A DNA stretch of 64,000 nucleotides, from contig OU744726.1 of NCBI GenBank assembly GCA_916613615.1, forward strand, positions 60,528,987-60,592,986. Direction: 5' to 3'. The notes under the pieces were generated by a model. That model ran no database searches, had not been told where the DNA came from, and was given only the letters and a program-made list of their open reading frames with translations. This DNA is from Steromphala cineraria. Taxonomy: Eukaryota > Mollusca > Gastropoda > Trochida > Trochidae. Below, in pieces: positions 45,443 to 57,970 of this stretch (position 1 is its first letter; the number at the start of each line of letters is the position of its first letter). The translations under genes were made by a program, and so were the position numbers.

Positions 45443-45615
45443 TTAAAGCGGCAGTAGCACGCGAGGAAACTCTAAATAAATGGTTCCTATTGAAAGACCA
45501 TGTATTTTAACTCCAAGAAGCAGTAAAAAGGGTCATATTACATGTATGTAAAGTTCAGCCATGCGATTCCTTTTCTTACACAAAATGAATTGAAGGTTTT
45601 CACACAAGACATCAA
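45443..45615 (-). mobile_element. TTAA MITE, copy 9, truncated
   Basis: Begins ttaaagcggcagtagcacgc, runs through aaatggttcctattgaaaga to caaaatgaattgaaggtttt; core and right end missing. Confidence 0.8.
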
Positions 45616-48130
45616 TAACCAGATGTTGATAATACGAAGGTATATATTCAGTTACATTCTGGTGTGAGATGAAGCAAATATATTGGCAAATTGCTCACAG
45701 TAACGAACGTCTATTGTGAAATCGAACAAAACTGGCCATGTAATTACTAGGAAATTCAGTGACAAAAATATGTCACTAAAAAGTATTTGAAGGACACTTA
45801 AAACATGAAATTGGTTATAGTTGTGTGGAGAAGTTAAGGATGATGTCAATATATCACTTACCATGATAAAATCGTTATAACTGATTAAAGATTCGTTTTG
45901 TTAACTTATAAGAAGTCGAGTATTTCAGAGCACATTCTAACTTATGATAACTTATCTATTAATGTTACCAAACAGGTATTAGATTTTCACCTGATTTATT
46001 CATACAAATTGTGGGCATGCAATAAATGCAAAGAACATGTCTAAAAGATTATTTTTTGCTCAGAGTTTCATGCAAGAAAGAAAAATATGAACATGACGTA
46101 TTGTTGTTTATACAACTTCAGCTGTCCATGCATTAGCATATCTACTACTATACTTAAACTTAACTTTATCTGGAGTATAGCTTTATACATTAAACAGTCT
46201 GGGTTCAACAAATCTAACTAGGAATCTTCAAAATCTTCTTGTTTTTGAGCATTGTGATATTATATGTACAAACAAAATAACATTTCCTTTTACATTGATT
46301 AGAGTATACATATAGGTAATAACCAAGTAACAAAGAAAATGAGATACTTGTAAGGGGATGGATAATTGGACACAAAGTAAAATTTTCCCTAGTTGAAAGA
46401 TAAAGAAGTATGAGGCATGTGCACACAAAGAACTTTAATTGCAAGTTAAATCATTATTCAAATCACAGATTATCCTTTTCTTTTTTGCGTAATGCTCAAT
46501 TGACATGATCGATTTCACCTCTAACTAGCATTGATTTTGCTTTTTCAATAAAGGTATTCAAAAAGAAATTTAACAATGTAAAGAAACAAAGGCAATCTAC
46601 CCCTTAGAACATTAAAATCATTTCTTTAAGCTCTAGGTACATCTGTGTCCTGACACCAGCTTTCAATAAATCAAATTAAATGTATTTTAAATTCTTTTGG
46701 AATGTGAAAACAAGATTACATGGACAAGAGGCATTCTTCTAGATTAGATCTGGACTGTTTGCGCTACACTTTTTAATTGAAGTTTCTAAATCCTTCTACT
46801 GCAAATCGATGTTTCGTTATTCGTCTTCTACTTTTACTTTTGCGTATATTTTGTCACTGATACTGATGGTGTTTATTTACAGACAATTCCATTCATCATT
46901 TACCAAGATGTTTTGAATTATTTTCTAATGATATAACTGTATTTTTCTTTTACTGTTTTTTTTAAAAATTTCTACATGTTAACAATTACAACTCAGGGTC
47001 TAGATTTTCGAAACTCTATTAGAGCTATGACAGTCGTAAGCTTATATTAATGTATGGTACTTACTTTACAACATTCTTGTGATCCAATTTAGGAAATCTT
47101 TTAAATGTGCAATTGTAATAGAACACAGGTTTTTGATAGTAATTGTTTTCTATTTCTCCCTCTCTTTCTGACCGATATGGTGTAGATTATATGAACAAAT
47201 AATAAAATAAAATAACTGTTTAAAATAGAGACGCTGCCATTGTACAGGTTAAGGGTTTCATGGCTGGAAATAAATTGTAATTTTTGTCAGATGCTGTGTG
47301 AAGTTATTTACAGAGGTATCTCAAGGACAATTCTTCTCTATGAAAATTGATACCAAACTATGATACGGTTGCCGCAAGGACTTTCAACGACAATTTTGCC
47401 AAAATAATATTCTATTTTTTTGGTATTATCTTCACGTTGCCACAAGGGAGACCAATTACAGAAAAGAGCCCCAAACGTCACGTATTATACTTTTCTGTTA
47501 CATTTAAATTTTTTCCAATTTATTACAAGGTCTTTCATTGCAGAAACATTTTCGGAACATATTTGGCAGTTTAGAATTCGAGTTACATCCGTTTAAAAAA
47601 ACATATATGCAGGAAATCACTACCTATAACTCTTTACCATTAACTCACTTTCAGTTTGGTCACGATGTTAAATCACTTTAATCAGCACTTTTTCTTGATG
47701 TGTTTTACCTTTGAAGAAATACTCGTTGTTGATCAAACATCACAAACTTGAGAACATATGTGATTGTTGGTGACAAAAAAAAGTAAAATCTGAATCTTTT
47801 TCACTTTTACAATTTTGCTAAGTTATAAAATGCAGATGTTCAAGAGCAGATTAAATGTGAAGGGTATGTAGTAAACATAATTGAGATTGTTGGAAACAGA
47901 ACCAATTCAACAAAATGTTTCCGTGTATCAAGTTCCCTCTATATAATATTAATCAAAAAGGAAAGAAAATTATAAACACAATTTTATGTATCAAACAGTG
48001 TCATTGAAAAGGTTTTCAAGAATTGAAAACATTTTAACAAGTATAACACACTTTCCTGCCTCATTTGTTACCGCTATACATTGTTATCCTACCTATGTAT
48101 TATTTTTTTCACATTAGATCTGGTCTTAGA
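45616..48130. other. No gene seen; old duplication traces
   Basis: 47370-47500 (gccaaaataatattctattt, cttcacgttgccacaaggga) resembles 60560-60640 (cttcatgttgccaaaggaaa). No coding support. Confidence 0.4.
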
Positions 48131-48137
48131 AGATCTT

Positions 48138-48375
48138 TGGGGTGGAATAGCGCAGTGAATAGCGCGTTCGGCTTCGGATTAAGAGGTCAGTGGTTTAAAT
48201 CCCCCAGTGGCTCGGCTACGTTGTCTGCATGAGAGAACTGTTCAACACACTGTAAGGTTTGTGTTCTACATTGAATAGCAGCGCAGTGTAACCCGTGTTT
48301 CGCTAGTTCCAGCCGATGCTAACAAGTTTCCCCGCAAGCCATAGCTACAATATTGTTGCAAACTATCACCATGCC
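48138..48375 (+). mobile_element. tRNA-derived SINE, different head family
   Basis: ggggtggaatagcgcagtga (A box region) and gtcagtggtttaaatccccc (B box) spaced as in a tRNA, then a G+C-richer body (gtttccccgcaagccatagc) ending caatattgttgcaaac. Acceptor stem does not pair, so not a tRNA gene. Confidence 0.72.
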
Positions 48376-50130
48376 AAAATACTAGAAGTGATAAAAATGA
48401 AATACTTTTGGAGGTTCTTTTCTAAACAGGTCTTGTCAAGAAAACAGTAATGACTGTTCTTGATAGTATTTTGAACTTTGCCATTTTACAGTTAAGACTT
48501 TGGTTACAATTATAAAATATAAAATGTTAAGAAAGGGCTTTTTGAATGAAAGCTTCAACAGGTTCAAAGACTGGTAGGATACAACTTATTCAGTAAGTGG
48601 TTTTGATTAACGAAGATAACGATACAAATAATTGCTTTGCAAATAAACAATAGCTATGTAGATTAAATTCGAAAAGATAAGCTTTAAAATTTCGATAAAT
48701 ATGACGATACAAGAGTTGATAACAGTTATAATTTTCCCCATTTTATAAGAATCTTAAAGTAAAATGAATTTGCAAAAAGATCAATAATATGACTGATGTT
48801 ACCTTGAAATCTGGTAATTGTTCATCTGTATTTGATTTGATGATATTAAAGCTTCTCATCTACATGTAGTTTTATTTTGATCTGTAGGGCAAGGTCATTA
48901 TTTAAAAGTGAAAACATTATTGATGTTCTTGAATGACGTTTATCAGTTGAGTATGATAAATTTACAGTTTAAAGTGCTTTAAACACTATCATTCAAAATG
49001 CCTGTACCAATTCACACTTTCAATTATGGTATTTTCAATAACATTCGTGGCTCTGTTTCTATGAAAAATGCAAAACAAAACCCAGCTTTAAAGGGATATT
49101 GACCTAAATTGATTTTTCTGTGAAATTTACAATGCACATATCCAAAAAGAAAATTTGAATCTTAAATACAGAAGGGGAAAACCTCTAAAATCAAAAATCA
49201 TGACGTAATTCTTAGACCAAGCAAATTTGATGCACAACAAATTATTTATAGTGAATCATGAAATCATGCAATTTGTCTCTCTTTTTAAAATTTTGAGAGT
49301 AAGAAAAACATCTATTATAAATTTTAGTAAAAACAGTTAATAACTAAATTTACTTTGTAGAAAAACAACTTGTACTTTTCTAAAAGGTAAATATTTTTCC
49401 TCTAACAGTTTTGAGAGAACACTTATTTATAGTTTACTTGTAGTTGTGTTTTATGCTTATTAGTTTATGTCTGTTTAGATGTATTTAAACGATTTAGTAA
49501 GAATATCTGCTGCATCAGTTTTAATGATATATTTTTTCAGTTAATCGTTTTGGAAGCATTGTCCAAATTGCAGCACAATGCAAATCTTAAAATGCGAATC
49601 CATGATTATTATGATTATTTTGGTTTTATACGAACGTAAATGGCATAATTTATTACATAGGTAAATAATTCTCACCTTGATCATTATTACATAAATACAA
49701 AAAATAATTTTCACATTGATTACGAAATGGCAAATATACGATAAATTATTTGTTTCTGTCTTAAAACAGTCATTTACATGTGTATACTATGTTTATAACG
49801 TATCGAACATTATCAACTCGTAAGGTCCTCCTGACTGCTTTAAGTAAGTTTCCAAAATTACGTTTGACGGATTGACGCGCCTCAATGTCCGGTTTTCGAT
49901 CACATTTGCGACTTCATACATTTTGTACCAACCTACTGTCAATTAACAACGTTGATTAGCTCCTTTTACTTTCTTGCAACTGTCGATACTTTCCGATGAA
50001 ATGAGAATATTTATAAAGTGTGACACAAGTGACCCTCAACGACTCAGGAAGTGGCTCTTTAACAATTGCAAAGTAAATAATACAAACGCAATATCAGAAG
50101 GTATTGTATAACTAATACTATAAGTTGTTT
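48376..50130. other. No gene seen; one diverged duplicate
   Basis: 49840-49920 (gtttccaaaattacgtttga, tgtccggttttcgatcac) matches 56425-56495 (gtttccaaacattactttt, tgtccggttttcaatcatga). Otherwise A+T-rich and featureless. Confidence 0.5.
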
Positions 50131-50253
50131 GCTTCTCACGAGGGTAATACGGTCTGATGTATCATCTTTGTTGGAATGTTGCCCGAGCCGCCAGTTGATG
50201 GCTGACATTTCTACAAAGATGGTACATCAGACCGTATTACCCGAGGGAGAAGC
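50131..50253. mobile_element. Near-perfect 123-bp palindrome
   Basis: Arms of about 41 bp: gcttctcacgagggtaatac then ggtctgatgtatcatctttg, with the complement at 50212-50253 (acaaagatggtacatcagac, cgtattacccgagggagaag). The loop has gcccgagccgccagttgatg. The acgagggtaatac end is like family A's attacccgagg, so it belongs to the same loose group. Confidence 0.85.
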
Positions 50254-50730
50254 ATACAACGAATTTATCTTACCGTCATGTCAGAAGAAAATATATTCAT
50301 TTCTTTTTGATTGCCGTTAACGGATGAGCCATCACCGCTTGAACGACCTTGACCCCTAATGTAAACAAAATGGCGTCATCCAACCCGACTGAAATGTTAT
50401 GGATCGAGTAACGTAAAACTACTAGCCTAAACATGCTTAAGAACTATTTGATTTTAATTCTATGGCATGTTCAAGTAATGCAATGAGGAATTTGTTTCCA
50501 AATAAAACATAGAATGATGGAAAAACAAATCTATAATTAATAATCACGAAAACGGCTAATCGAACTTATGTTAACTCTGCAAACCGTGTGCGTCATTTGG
50601 TAACGTCATATAAATGCTATGCGACACCGCTTCTCGGAAAGGAGCTTTTGCTATGGTAGCGGGGTACATGAAATTTGTACACCGTGAGAGGTGAGTGTCC
50701 CGGGGTACATAAGATAAAACGAGTCGATCG
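50254..50730. promoter_or_regulatory. G+C-richer promoter-like patch
   Basis: acaaaatggcgtcatccaac (a 14-codon frame from ATG 50371), then tgcgtcatttggtaacgtca (half CRE-like sites), then cggggtacatgaaatttgta and ccggggtacataagat, and an inverted CCAAT (gtaagccaatcaaaaacga) at 50733. Resembles 62510-62620, which has gtaccctggg and gccaatcaaat. Either a promoter or the right half of the palindromic element. Inference only. Confidence 0.3.
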
Positions 50731-51353
50731 TAAGCCAATCAAAAACGAGTTTTTTACTGTAAGGTAAGATAAATATGTTAATATATATTACAAGATCTTT
50801 GCTTCTGAACATGTGTGACAGTTTCGTTTCATCACAAAACACATCCAAATACAATAAGACCTAACAGTCATTAGAGAAATTGGATTCTGGTAACAGCTGT
50901 TTTAAAGCCACTTGTAATTGAGGAAATAACAAGCAAGATGCAATTTTGGATCTTTATGTTCCTTTGTCAAAGGTTTTATTCCAGAAAGCCTGTTCTTCAA
51001 AACTAATGCACTTACCTCCTTGTCTTGAGGTCTAATCTATTTAATCATATGTATTGTCTTTTTATAAAGAAGATTTTAATCCCAACTTTACAACCACCAT
51101 TTTTAACAAACTTTCTTTGGGGGAAAATTTCCTTTTGATATAGTTTGCTTCTTCATATTTTTGTATTCCTGTAGAAACGTTGAGTTAGTACGGTCATAAT
51201 GTTTGATGAGATCCTTGATTTGCTTTTGCACATGTTATGCCCAAGCATTTTGTAATATTTAGAACAAGTATTTCTTAAGTATGAATTAATGCCCACCCCA
51301 CTCTTTATCTATGAAGTACATTCTCAGTTTTAAAGTTCATTTATTAGAAATTA

Positions 51354-51467
51354 CTGTTTCATCTATTTCCATGTATATTAGAAGATATGATGATACAAGG
51401 TTTGATTAAACTGTTTCATCTATTTCCATGTATATTAGAAGATATGATGATACAAGGTTTGATTAAA
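51354..51467 (+). repeat. Exact 57-bp tandem duplication
   Basis: ctgtttcatctatttccatg begins at 51354 and 51411; two copies read identical, ending gtttgattaaa. Confidence 0.95.
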
Positions 51468-52170
51468 CAAAATCAACTCGTTACTAACAATTGTAATGTG
51501 TTTTAAATACCAATGGACCCAAAAGCAGACTTTAAGAAAAAAATATACTTTCGACAATTAGGGCTGGCATGATAATTACATTCTATAACAGAGGACTTCC
51601 ATTTTCATAATGCACTCTTCGGGATAACGTCACGTTAAAATTGATCGCAACTACAATCTGGAAGAACTGGCAACAATACTAAGTATTGTAATACTATTTT
51701 TCAATAACAAATAAGTTGGAAAAATTAATCCTCATTTAACAAATATTCAGATGATCCGAACATATCTCTTTACAGAATATGCGCATATTTCGATATTTGA
51801 TATTCAAAATGTGTATTTTACTATGTATGTTTGACACAACTTGAAACATTTCGAAACACAACTTAACCATTTCGAAAAAATTACCTTCAATATCATTTCA
51901 AACCCACAACATTTACTTTTATATGAACTGCGTTTACACAATGAATTACTAACTACCATATCATAATTCTGACCAAACAATTATCTTTGTTTCAGGTAAC
52001 ATCAAGCACACAGGTATCCTTCCTTTGATTGATAACATGATATCTCAGGATATCAGTCACCATTGAAACGGTAATAGCAAGAAAAAAAATAGAAAATAGT
52101 TATTCATCTTAATGAGTAATATTCACAAATAACATGACACATTCTTTTTAAATAATGTTTTCTTACTACT

Positions 52171-52335
52171 CACGAAAATTGTATGATCGAATGAAGTTTA
52201 CTTTACGACTATTTTTCTCAGTTATCACAACAGCACAAACGCATTCTACATACAAAAGTATTTTCTTATGTACGAAAATTGTATAATCGAATTAGGCTTA
52301 CTTTACGACTACTTTTCTCAGTTATCACAAATAGC
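52171..52335 (+). repeat. ~65-bp direct repeat, period 100
   Basis: acgaaaattgtatgatcgaa at 52172 and acgaaaattgtataatcgaa at 52272, both continuing ctttacgacta and ttctcagttatcacaa. Confidence 0.9.
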
Positions 52336-53830
52336 TATGATTGATAAGATGTAGTTTTTCTAACAACTTTCGTCGCTTGACAGGTGCTTTCTGCTGATTC
52401 GTTCAAAAGTAATTTTTCAAATCAAACTCAAGAAAAACACGTGTGTGTATTGATTTGGTATTTAAAACACTGCATTATCGATGTCAACCACCTTGTGGGA
52501 TTACTTCGGAAAGATACTGTTAATGTTCTTAGTCAACAATAACTTAAAGGGGTATTTTTAAGATGAGGCATGTTCGTTTTCGACAGACATCTTAAATTTA
52601 ACTTTTTGTCACATATCTACACTACATAGGAAAGGGAAAGATATGTGGCATGCCATAAACAATGTTGCCATCTCCTTCAGAGATATGGGTTCAAAGTGGA
52701 ATAATAAAGATTTAGAATCATGAGAAGGAGTGATTTAAAGTTTCGTTAAATGTCAACAAATGTATGGCATATTGTTGTATCTAAGAACAACTTATCGAAC
52801 ATTTCCAGGAATACTTTTCGTTCAATTGACCCGTATCTTGAGTGCTTTAGGTATTGTCTGACGCTGGTTTTAAATAAAATACCATTACACACCATTACAC
52901 GTTCATGTAATGATATAATACGTTAAATAACTGGAGAAAATGCCATAGAAAGTCGAGTACATTTTTCAAATAATAGGTGATTATTTTTTCATCCGCAACA
53001 TATTTGATTTGAACAGTTCTATTAATTCTTACTTAATTTCTATGGTCATAAATTGTCCTATAAGTCTATGGCAATTTATGACTTAAAATTGGTGCTATGA
53101 AAACCAATGTCGTTTAGGATTACGTGAACATTGACGTATGTGTGCAAAATTAGATAGAACATTCTAACTTCTGTTTATAAAAAATACCAAAATCTCTCCT
53201 GTAGAAATGTAAATGAACTGTTGGGGATTCGTATTGCTTACATCATATTAAACAAGGTAACCTTTTTATCATTTCAAACAAAGATTGACGTCATCAAACT
53301 TAACCTTAGGTATGAACATGAATTGCTCTTTGCAATACGGCTGAAATGAATTTATTTATGAAAAATGATTTATACAAATACTAAGTGTGAGTGATTTATA
53401 GTATTTTTATGCCTTTTTAGTTTTGTATAATTCCATAAATAAAGTCAAGTGACCTTTTTCACTTTATACTTGTTTAAGTAATATGAACAGTTTTTTTGGT
53501 CGTTAGTGTAAGTTATGACTTTTTCTATTCAAATCTTCTTGGCATTGATTTCAAAAATGGTTGTTAGTGGCTTTTACCTAGACGATATAAAACATTTTAA
53601 TATCGATAGATGATTGGTACAAAGGATAAGAGGTAGGAACCTATTCACCTCCAATGTATATGTAGTTGGGTTTTTGATAAAACATGTTAAAATAAGGTTA
53701 TTGCTTGCGTTATATATACTGAGATATACAGTAACTATCGTGTCAAGAGCTTTTGCCACAACATCCATAGATTATATTACATTTGACATTTGATTTGTAT
53801 CAAACATGTCATTTTTTAAATTGAAAATTG
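52336..53830. other. No gene seen
   Basis: A+T-rich, with no supportable gene or repeat. Confidence 0.45.
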
Positions 53831-53837
53831 TCAGCAA

Positions 53838-54163
53838 ACTAATAATAATAATGGCTTTCTTATTCCGCGCATATGTTCATGATAAAGCATGCTCAAAGAG
53901 TATTATTACCCTGGAGAGATAGTATTTTCGGTGCCGCTGATTAACAAGCGCTCCGCGCGACCGTATTGGTCCATACGTCCCCCTTGTTCAGGTACCCATT
54001 TGTACAGCTGGGTGAACTGAGTGCAATGTGGATGAAGTGTCTTGCCTAGGGACACAACACAGAATGAAACCCCAAGTCAATTTTTGGTGTTTCCCCCGGG
54101 ATTCGAACCCGGGTCTCTGGCGTGAGAGGCAAGCATGCTGACCACTACAAAACTGTGCTCCAC
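53838..54163 (-). mobile_element. tRNA-Glu-like SINE
   Basis: Minus head from 54163: gtggagcacagttttgtagt, then tgcttgcctctcacgccag (CTC at the anticodon place), then cccgggttcgaatcccgggg (perfect B box). The acceptor stem does not close, so not a tRNA gene. Body shares ctcagttcacccagctgtac and aaatgggtacctg with the SINE at 40.75 kb; the 3' end is gcgcggaataagaaagccat and an (ATT)n tail. Confidence 0.9.
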
Positions 54164-54825
54164 ATCCACAACTAAACATTCGTGCTACTAGTGCAATCAC
54201 AAAAGCAAATATCAACGCATTTGTTTGAACGCACTCACGAATTCCAAAGAAAAGAAAATGTGAATATCACATCTTAAGAAGTACATTATGTCTTACTGTT
54301 TTTTTATTCAACATCGGACTTTAGATGTTTAGGATAACGATATGGGAGATCATCATGTTATAACGTTGCAACTACGAAACTACAACAATAACTATCAAAT
54401 GTAACTTCAGTGTCAAACAACGGTGATCTTAGCGCGTAAAAAAAATTCAAAACCCCCTTTTCACTTAGATTGTCTTATATTCAACACAAGTCAATGTGAA
54501 TATAACACTTTAAGACCTTAGTTTACCCGTCATCATTTGAGTTAGTATTATTTGATTACAGAAAAAATAAACATAAACAAAAAACTATATGAACTATTGT
54601 ATTAATCAACTTAACTCTTCAGGTTCGTACAAATGTATTCACAGTTCCTAAACGATTTCTTAATTACAAATAAACTTTGAGAAAATAAGTTTTAACTAAA
54701 CTAACCTGTAAAACGCTAAAAACTATATTCAATTTCTTTTCAATTTTCACATACATTATTGATGATTATTTTCAAATTAATCGAAGCTGAGATCAAATTT
54801 ACATGTGTACACAAAATGACCACAA
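54164..54825. other. No gene seen
   Basis: Featureless A+T-rich sequence. Confidence 0.45.
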
Positions 54826-54829
54826 TTTC

Positions 54830-55170
54830 GAAAATCCAAACTTTAAAACATTTCAAGTTCTATTTCTTCACGTCTTTCTTCTATATCAAATGAAACGAAA
54901 ACGTATGGTAAACTAATGGTTTTGTTTAAACCCGTTGAACTCACTACAATCTAATGTATTGTGTGAGAGTCCATACTGCCTACGGTAATGTGTTTGAGAG
55001 TCCATTTGATGAGATACCATTCTTCAACGACGGGATTCTAATGTGTTTTTTTCAACAGACTAAGGCTGACATGATCATTACACACTTTGAACGGGGGCCA
55101 TTTTCCTTTTTAGAAATCTATGAAGCCAATCTCCTCTTCTTATTCAAAACAAGGTATATTTGAATGCAAC
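54830..55170. repeat. Diverged duplication, copy 1
   Basis: Matches 60960-61300: ggttttgtttaaaccc, ccatactgcctacggtaatg, tttgatgagatacca, taaggctgacatgatca. A plus frame (54954-55163) reads VHTAYGNVFESPFDEIPFFN here and VHTAYSYVFKSPIDEIPDFN in the partner before a stop; too short to call coding. Confidence 0.75.
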
Positions 55171-56540
55171 TTCTATAAATATATAAGTAAATGAGATAAG
55201 GCTATGGTTACTAAAATTGATATTTTTGAACCTTTATCTATGTATTCAATATGAGATTGAAATTGATACTAAATATTTTTCCGTACAAGCAAAGTATGGA
55301 TTAAGATGTCGGATATTTGGTAGTTTTATAATGCTTCTCATATATCACCTTTTAACATACTAAATACTCATATATCACATGTTCCGAGTATATGTCCTTA
55401 TCGAGTTCATACACATGTAAAGGTTAACGGTACCAATCCTGTTTGTTCCCCCCTTGTTTGTGGATAGTGTGACAGTTCTTGTGTGACTTTTTGGTTGTTG
55501 ATAGAATTTAATGAATGTACGATATTTAAGTTTATGTGAATGATTAATCTTGTTATATAAAGATGACAGATAATATTGATATAATGCATTTTCAAAAAAT
55601 GTAGCTGTCACTTAAAAACCTATTCCAATTATTGCAAATTTCCAGAATAATCAAATAATAATAATTAAAAAATTAGTATGGACTATTTTAATAGATGCCT
55701 TCATCCTAACTTGCACCTGCTTACTTTGAACAATTTCATGGTGACTTATAAAATTAAGAAGAGATGGGGCGAACAAATAAAATATTTTGGAATGCCTTCA
55801 TATCTTTAAAATAGCCATAATAATGGCTTTTCTTCATCACTATCTGACTATGACACAGTTAAATAACAACGATCAGTTGGTTATATGAGGCAATTTACAT
55901 CTTCTACAAATGTAAAGTATATATGTTAATTAAATAGGTGTCGATGGCGTCATACAGCATGCCGAAAACAAAATGCGTTTCGTTATATCTAAGCAAATGG
56001 CCTCAATGTGCAGATAAGCCATTATTTCAGTAAAGTAATGAGTGTACATTTCGATAAATAGACAACATAAAATGTTGTCGCAAATTGTTACCGAATTATG
56101 GGTCCTATCTCTCCTTAATAATTGTTACTTTGAAAAGAATTCTTGTTGATATTCTCACATAAAAGGTTAGATGGTTTGCATACTATTCTTGACATTTTCT
56201 TTGTAAGAAATTTCAAGGCAATTGCGTGGTGATATAAATTCAAATCATCTCAATTACTCACTTCCAAATGACAACATATTTGATAAATACAGGGTTATCA
56301 CCAAAATATAAAACATGCTTATATCATCATTGAAGTGATTACACGTCCACTGTACATAAATAACAGTTCTATATACTATTAAACATTGTAATCACCTCAC
56401 TTTGCGTTTGGCTTCTTCAGATATGTTTCCAAACATTACTTTTCAGTAATTAACACGTGCTTCTGTCCGGTTTTCAATCATGAGCGTGATTTTTTACATA
56501 TGTTTGCTTTAGAGCACCCATTAGCTATTGCAATGTTTAT
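55171..56540. other. No gene seen
   Basis: Contains the partner of 49840-49920 at 56425-56495. No coding support. Confidence 0.45.
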
Positions 56541-56543
56541 TTT

Positions 56544-56898
56544 TTAGGGTCAGTAGCACGTTTTTTTATATCTTAAGTTTTTCACTGATAATTGAAAGTT
56601 AATGCTAAGTGTATTATATTGACAGTGGCAAAAATCTCATTACACCAAACATTCATCCATAGTCATAAGACAAAGTATGAAGATACACATAAAATCCTTT
56701 TGGCGGCCATTTTGTGTGAACACCTTTAATCCATTTTGTGTCAGAAAAAGGAATAGCATGGCTAACCTTTACGTTATTTAATTGAATTATTACTGCTCAA
56801 TTTACTTTAAATAGATTGTCTTTCAATTGGAACCATTAATTTTCATTTTCCTGACATCACTTTGTTTTCCCACTAAAAACGTGCTACTGCCCCTTTAA
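56544..56898 (+). mobile_element. TTAA MITE, copy 10
   Basis: Left end agggtcagtagcacgttttt with the flanking TTAA lost (tttt); right aaaacgtgctactgcccct/ttaa at 56895-56898. Core tggcggccattttgtgtgaa. Confidence 0.88.
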
Positions 56899-57485
56899 CA
56901 ACGGTTAACACTTCAAATCAAGTCTTTAACAGGATTTGGCATATGTGGCCCCTCAAATCTTACAAGTATGATATGATTTAAGGACCATCTTGCCTAATTA
57001 CTAACAAGCTGCCTTACTAGCCTTTTATGGAGAGACAAATTGCTGACAATACTGTTTTCAGAAGTTTTAATGCCTTTCTAACTTTGCTTTATTGGTCAGT
57101 TGTGTTGACAATTGATTTAATTAAGGTAGCAGGTTTTAAAACAATATAATGGAAATCGTGTGTTTAGGGCAACTAGATAATTATCTATGTCAGCTTTTTA
57201 TGTAAACAAAACAAATTGATGATTTTTCGAAAATGTCAAATTGTATTTTTTTTTAAATCTAGGTAACATGTATTTCATTTCAAACTTGCAATTCTATTCT
57301 TCATTTGTAATCAAATGCTCTTTCTGGGTTTCATAAAGTCATAAAGATTAATGCACTAGAGATATGGATATAAATAAACAATTTATTGTAAAAGAACATC
57401 GTCTTTCTTTCATTGTAATTCATCTTGCAGTTCTACGTCATGTTTTTCAACTTTAAAAACATCATACATGAAACTTCCAACTTTC
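56899..57485. other. No gene seen
   Basis: A+T-rich sequence with nothing supportable. Confidence 0.4.
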
Positions 57486-57489
57486 CTAA

Positions 57490-57970
57490 TAATGATAAAC
57501 TTCCATCTGGTCATTATAAGTTTTTTTTTTTTGTAAACATATATGCAATATGTTTTTAAAATATGCTTGGTATTAAATTGTATCCAATTTGATCAACAAA
57601 ATAGATTTATGTTTTTTGGTAAATCAAACCCTTTTTACACAGGGGATGTAGCAATTTTGTAGCTTTCAATAACACTTGTTTGTCAGATTATTGTTTCGAA
57701 GACACCCCTCAAGCAAACACTAAATCCTTTGATACAAATCTATGATAGTTTCATGCACGTTTTTGTGATCCAATTATCAATCTAGTAAGTTTTGCCGTGA
57801 CAAAAAACATGAGCGGAATACTCTTATAGGAGATCTACTGTCAAGATATATTATCCGTTCTGTCAGTTTCAATAACATAGGACAACTGCACCAGTAACAA
57901 AAATACATTTTCCAAAGTTGCCATAGAATAATTTTATGTTGTTAATGTTATCTTGTTTCTGTTGCACAAT
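57490..57970. repeat. Diverged duplication, second segment, copy 1
   Basis: Matches 61990-62440: ttaaattgtatccaatttga, gtttgtcagattattg, gacaaaaaacatgag. Many substitutions. The partner's 78-codon frame is broken here, so it is not coding. Confidence 0.7.

Noticed and set aside
54086..54163. Possible tRNA-Glu gene on the minus strand
   Set aside because: Anticodon-like CTC and a perfect B box are there, but the acceptor stem does not pair and the sequence continues into a SINE body.
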